A stretch of 64,000 bases of DNA. Source: Microbacterium lacticum. GTDB lineage: Bacteria; Actinomycetota; Actinomycetes; Actinomycetales; Microbacteriaceae. Positions 61,468-64,000 of this stretch are shown one piece after another. A model generated the notes under the pieces. The model was given only the letters and a program-made list of their open reading frames with translations, did no database searches and was not told where the DNA came from. The translations under genes were made by a program, and so were the position numbers. The stretch's first letter is position 1; the number at the start of each line of letters is the position of its first letter. The stretch is taken from assembly GCF_006716815.1 (NCBI RefSeq), contig NZ_VFPS01000001.1, positions 992,001-1,056,000 of the forward strand, given 5' to 3'.

Positions 61468-64000
61468 ATGCACGAACTCACTCGCACCGAAGCCATCGAC
61501 CTCGTCGGCCGTGGCGAAGCCGAGCAGGAGCTGCCCGAGAAGATGCGCGCCGACGTGCGCATGCTCGGGGCGCTCCTCGGGCGGGTGCTGCGCGAAAGCG
61601 GCTCGCCCGGCCTCTACGACGACGTCGAACGTCTGCGCCTCGCGACCATCGCCGCCTACACCGACGAGTCGCCCGAGGCCTTCGAGCGGGCCGCGGCGAT
61701 CGCGGACTCGTTCTCGATCGAGCGCGCCGACGAGGTCGCCCGCGCCTTCACGGTCTACTTCCACCTCGTGAATCTCGCCGAAGAGCACCAGCGGGTGCGG
61801 GTGCTGCGCGAGCGCGACGGCCGGCCCGAGAAGGAGGATGCCGCCGACTCGGTCGCCGCCGCCTTCGTGCGCCTGGCCGCCGAGGTCGGCGACGACACCG
61901 CGCTGCAGCGTCTGCAGGCCCTGCGCTTCCACCCCGTCTTCACTGCGCACCCGACCGAGGCGCGGCGCCGTGCCGTGTCCACCAGCATCCGTCGCCTGGT
62001 CACCCTGCTCGGAGAGTACGATGCGTCGCTGCGCGGCGGTGCCGACGAGCGGCGCGCCCAGCGCCGCATGCTCGAAGAGATCGACACCCTCTGGCGCACC
62101 GCGCCGCTGCGCGCCGAGAAGCCGACGCCCGTCGACGAGGTGCGCGCCATCATGGCTGTCTTCGACGAGACCCTCTACACCGCCGTGCCGCACGTCTACC
62201 GGCGGGTCGACGACGCCCTGCAGGGCCCCGCCGCGGGCGGCCGCGCGCCGATCGTCCGCCCCTTCGTGCGCCTGGGCACCTGGGTCGGCGGCGACCGCGA
62301 CGGCAACCCGTTCGTCACCGCGTCGATCACGAAGAAGGCCGCCGGCATCGCGTCGGAGCACATCCTGCTCGGCCTCGAGAACTCCGCGAACCGCATCACG
62401 AAGACCCTCACGCTCTCGGCCGAGACGACTCCGCCCGCCGCCGAGCTCGACGCGCTCCTGCAGCGCCTGTCCTCGGCCGATGAGGACGGTGCCGCAGACG
62501 CCGCCAAGCGCGCCAAAGTCGAGCCGCACAAGCGCGTCATGCTGCTCATCACCCGGCGCATCACCGCGACCCGCCGCCGCGACGCCGACCTCGCCTACCG
62601 CGACCCCGCGCACCTGCTGGCCGACCTCCGCATCGTGCAGGATTCGCTCGTGGCGGCCGGCGCACCCCGGCAGGCCTACGGCCACCTGCAGCAGCTCATC
62701 TGGCAGGTCGAGACCTTCGGGTTCCACCTCGCCGAGCTCGAGGTGCGCCAGCACTCGGCCGTGCACGCGAAGGTGCTCGCCGAGTGCGTCGCCGCGCGCG
62801 ACGAGGGGGCGGCTCTCAGCACGCAGGCCGAAGAGGTGCTCGACGTGTTCCGCACCATCGCCCAGATCCAGCACCGCTACGGCCCCGGCGCGGCGGGCCG
62901 GTACATCGTCTCGTTCACCCAGTCGGCGCACGACCTCGCCACCGTGCACGAGCTCGCCCGCTTCGCCGCGGGCCCCGGCGGCACTCCCCCGGTGCTCGAT
63001 GTGATCCCGCTCTTCGAGACCTTCGCCGACCTGCAGGCCGCGCCGGAGATCATGGCCGAGATCATTCAGCATCCCGAATTCGCGAAACGGCTGGATGCCA
63101 CGGGCCGCCGCCTCGAGGTCATGCTGGGCTACTCCGACTCGTCGAAGGACGTCGGTCCTGTCGCGGCCAATCTGGCGCTCTACGAGGCGCAGGCCCTCAT
63201 CGCCGCATGGGCGCAGGACGAAGGCATCCAGCTCACCCTCTTCCACGGTCGCGGCGGCGCCCTCGGTCGCGGCGGCGGCCCCGCGAACTCGGCGATCCTC
63301 GCGCAACCGCCGCACTCGGTCGACGGGCGGTTCAAGCTGACCGAGCAGGGCGAGGTGATCTTCGCGCGCTACGGCGACCCGAACATCGCGATGCGTCACA
63401 TCGACCAGGTCGCGGCGGCCGTGCTGCTGGCCTCGGCGCCCTCGATCGAGCAGCACAACCGCGAGGCCGCGGACCGGTACGCCGACGTCGCGGCGACGAT
63501 GGACCGCGCCTCTCGCGAGCGGTTCTTCTCGCTCGTGAAGGCCGACGGCTTCGCGCCGTGGTTCGCGACAGTGACGCCGATGGAGGAGATCGGGATGCTC
63601 GCCCTCGGCTCGCGGCCCGCTCGGCGCGGCCTGTCGGTCGAGTCGCTCGAAGACCTGCGGGCGATCCCGTGGGTGTTCGCGTGGTCGCAGGCTCGCATCA
63701 ACCTCGCCGGCTGGTTCGGCCTCGGGACCGCGCTCGACGCGGTCGGCGACGTCGAGCTGCTGCGCCGCGCCTACGACGAGTGGCCCCTTTTCCGCACCGT
63801 GATCGACAACGTCGGGATGAGCCTCGCGAAGGCCGATCAGCGCATCGCGCGCCGCTACCTCGACCTCGGCGACCGCGCCGACCTCGCCGACCTCGCCGCC
63901 GACGAGATGGCCCTCACCCGGCGATGGGTGGTCGAGATCGCCGGCGGCGACGACCTGCTCGCGAACAAGCCCGTGCTCCAGCGCGCCGTGAAGATGCGCA
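61468..64000 (+). CDS. ppc: Phosphoenolpyruvate carboxylase, 5' part, runs off the right edge
   Basis: Anaplerotic enzyme that carboxylates PEP to oxaloacetate. 844 codons are present, beginning MHELTRTEAIDLVGRGEAEQ. Catalytic His in FHPVFTAHPTEARRRAV, substrate Arg in GGDRDGNPFVTASI, MLGYSDSSKDVGPVAANLAL and the Gly-rich loop FHGRGGALGRGGGP are all intact. The usual length is about 880-920 aa, so only the C-terminal end is missing. The carbonic anhydrase at 32522 could supply its bicarbonate. Confidence 0.97.
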   Translation, partial: MHELTRTEAIDLVGRGEAEQELPEKMRADVRMLGALLGRVLRESGSPGLYDDVERLRLATIAAYTDESPEAFERAAAIADSFSIERADEVARAFTVYFHLVNLAEEHQRVRVLRERDGRPEKEDAADSVAAAFVRLAAEVGDDTALQRLQALRFHPVFTAHPTEARRRAVSTSIRRLVTLLGEYDASLRGGADERRAQRRMLEEIDTLWRTAPLRAEKPTPVDEVRAIMAVFDETLYTAVPHVYRRVDDALQGPAAGGRAPIVRPFVRLGTWVGGDRDGNPFVTASITKKAAGIASEHILLGLENSANRITKTLTLSAETTPPAAELDALLQRLSSADEDGAADAAKRAKVEPHKRVMLLITRRITATRRRDADLAYRDPAHLLADLRIVQDSLVAAGAPRQAYGHLQQLIWQVETFGFHLAELEVRQHSAVHAKVLAECVAARDEGAALSTQAEEVLDVFRTIAQIQHRYGPGAAGRYIVSFTQSAHDLATVHELARFAAGPGGTPPVLDVIPLFETFADLQAAPEIMAEIIQHPEFAKRLDATGRRLEVMLGYSDSSKDVGPVAANLALYEAQALIAAWAQDEGIQLTLFHGRGGALGRGGGPANSAILAQPPHSVDGRFKLTEQGEVIFARYGDPNIAMRHIDQVAAAVLLASAPSIEQHNREAADRYADVAATMDRASRERFFSLVKADGFAPWFATVTPMEEIGMLALGSRPARRGLSVESLEDLRAIPWVFAWSQARINLAGWFGLGTALDAVGDVELLRRAYDEWPLFRTVIDNVGMSLAKADQRIARRYLDLGDRADLADLAADEMALTRRWVVEIAGGDDLLANKPVLQRAVKMR

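Overview
The window is a contiguous piece of a high-GC Gram-positive chromosome. Strongly GC-biased third codon positions, many GTG starts, 4-base ATGA/GTGA gene overlaps and the gene set (NrtR-nadABC, DUF4245, DUF4307, DUF501, DUF1345, MazG-Eno-FtsB order) point to an actinobacterium. The constant use of gatgcc/gcatcc and the family content suggest Microbacteriaceae, most likely a Microbacterium-like organism (inference; no marker gene such as 16S rRNA is present). Nearly all of it is housekeeping DNA. Several blocks (phoH, fumC, glpX, DUF4245, xseB, xseA, ispH, ychF; greA, DUF4307, hemolysin III, Z-prenyl synthase; mazG, eno, ftsB, DUF501) keep company that is also seen in Mycobacterium.

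Layout. 1-2920: glycine cleavage operon gcvT-gcvH-gcvP on the minus strand behind a tandem glycine riboswitch. 3044-9157: NAD synthesis operon, nrtR regulator-nadA-nadB-nadC-cysteine desulfurase, with an inverted-repeat operator over the promoter, followed by a translationally coupled glycosyltransferase. 10198-19219: transporters (ABC exporter, DHA2-type MFS), a catalase, a decayed PfpI/DJ-1 gene and several very small proteins. 19254-22198: ychF and a methyltransferase separated by an intact IS481-type insertion sequence. 22297-25872: zinc alcohol dehydrogenase, exonuclease and rmuC around a 475-base non-coding stretch with palindromic repeats. 26225-30165: glpX, fba, ispH. 30331-36291: xseA-xseB-DUF4245-carbonic anhydrase-fumC and a two-component system. 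36341-42417: phoH, class V aminotransferase, cis-prenyltransferase, hemolysin III family protein, DUF4307, greA. 42556-49443: ilvA, AI-2E permease, lemA, a 5'-truncated lactone oxidase, S4 protein, recQ, and a tRNA with a UAA anticodon but a short variable loop. 49531-54922: ndh, a subtilase, DUF501, ftsB, eno. 55029-64000: methyltransferase, GntR/DUF1648 pair, hotdog protein, a twice-frameshifted small gene, hisS, mazG, nhaA and the start of ppc.

Regulation. At least thirteen genes show a TANNNT hexamer exactly six bases before the start codon, which predicts leaderless mRNAs and settles many start codons. A second shared sequence, TGTCAACCCC, lies a fixed distance upstream of the -10 of three neighbouring loci (PfpI-like pseudogene, catalase, small membrane protein).

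No phage, plasmid, CRISPR, defence island or biosynthetic cluster is visible. The unusual material is small in scale: a family of about 85-bp imperfect palindromes, two copies of which are read as a protein tail on NadB; an IS that takes its transposase stop codon from the target duplication and splits the ychF promoter; the odd tRNA; a tiny Cys-rich protein; and three degraded or frameshifted genes.
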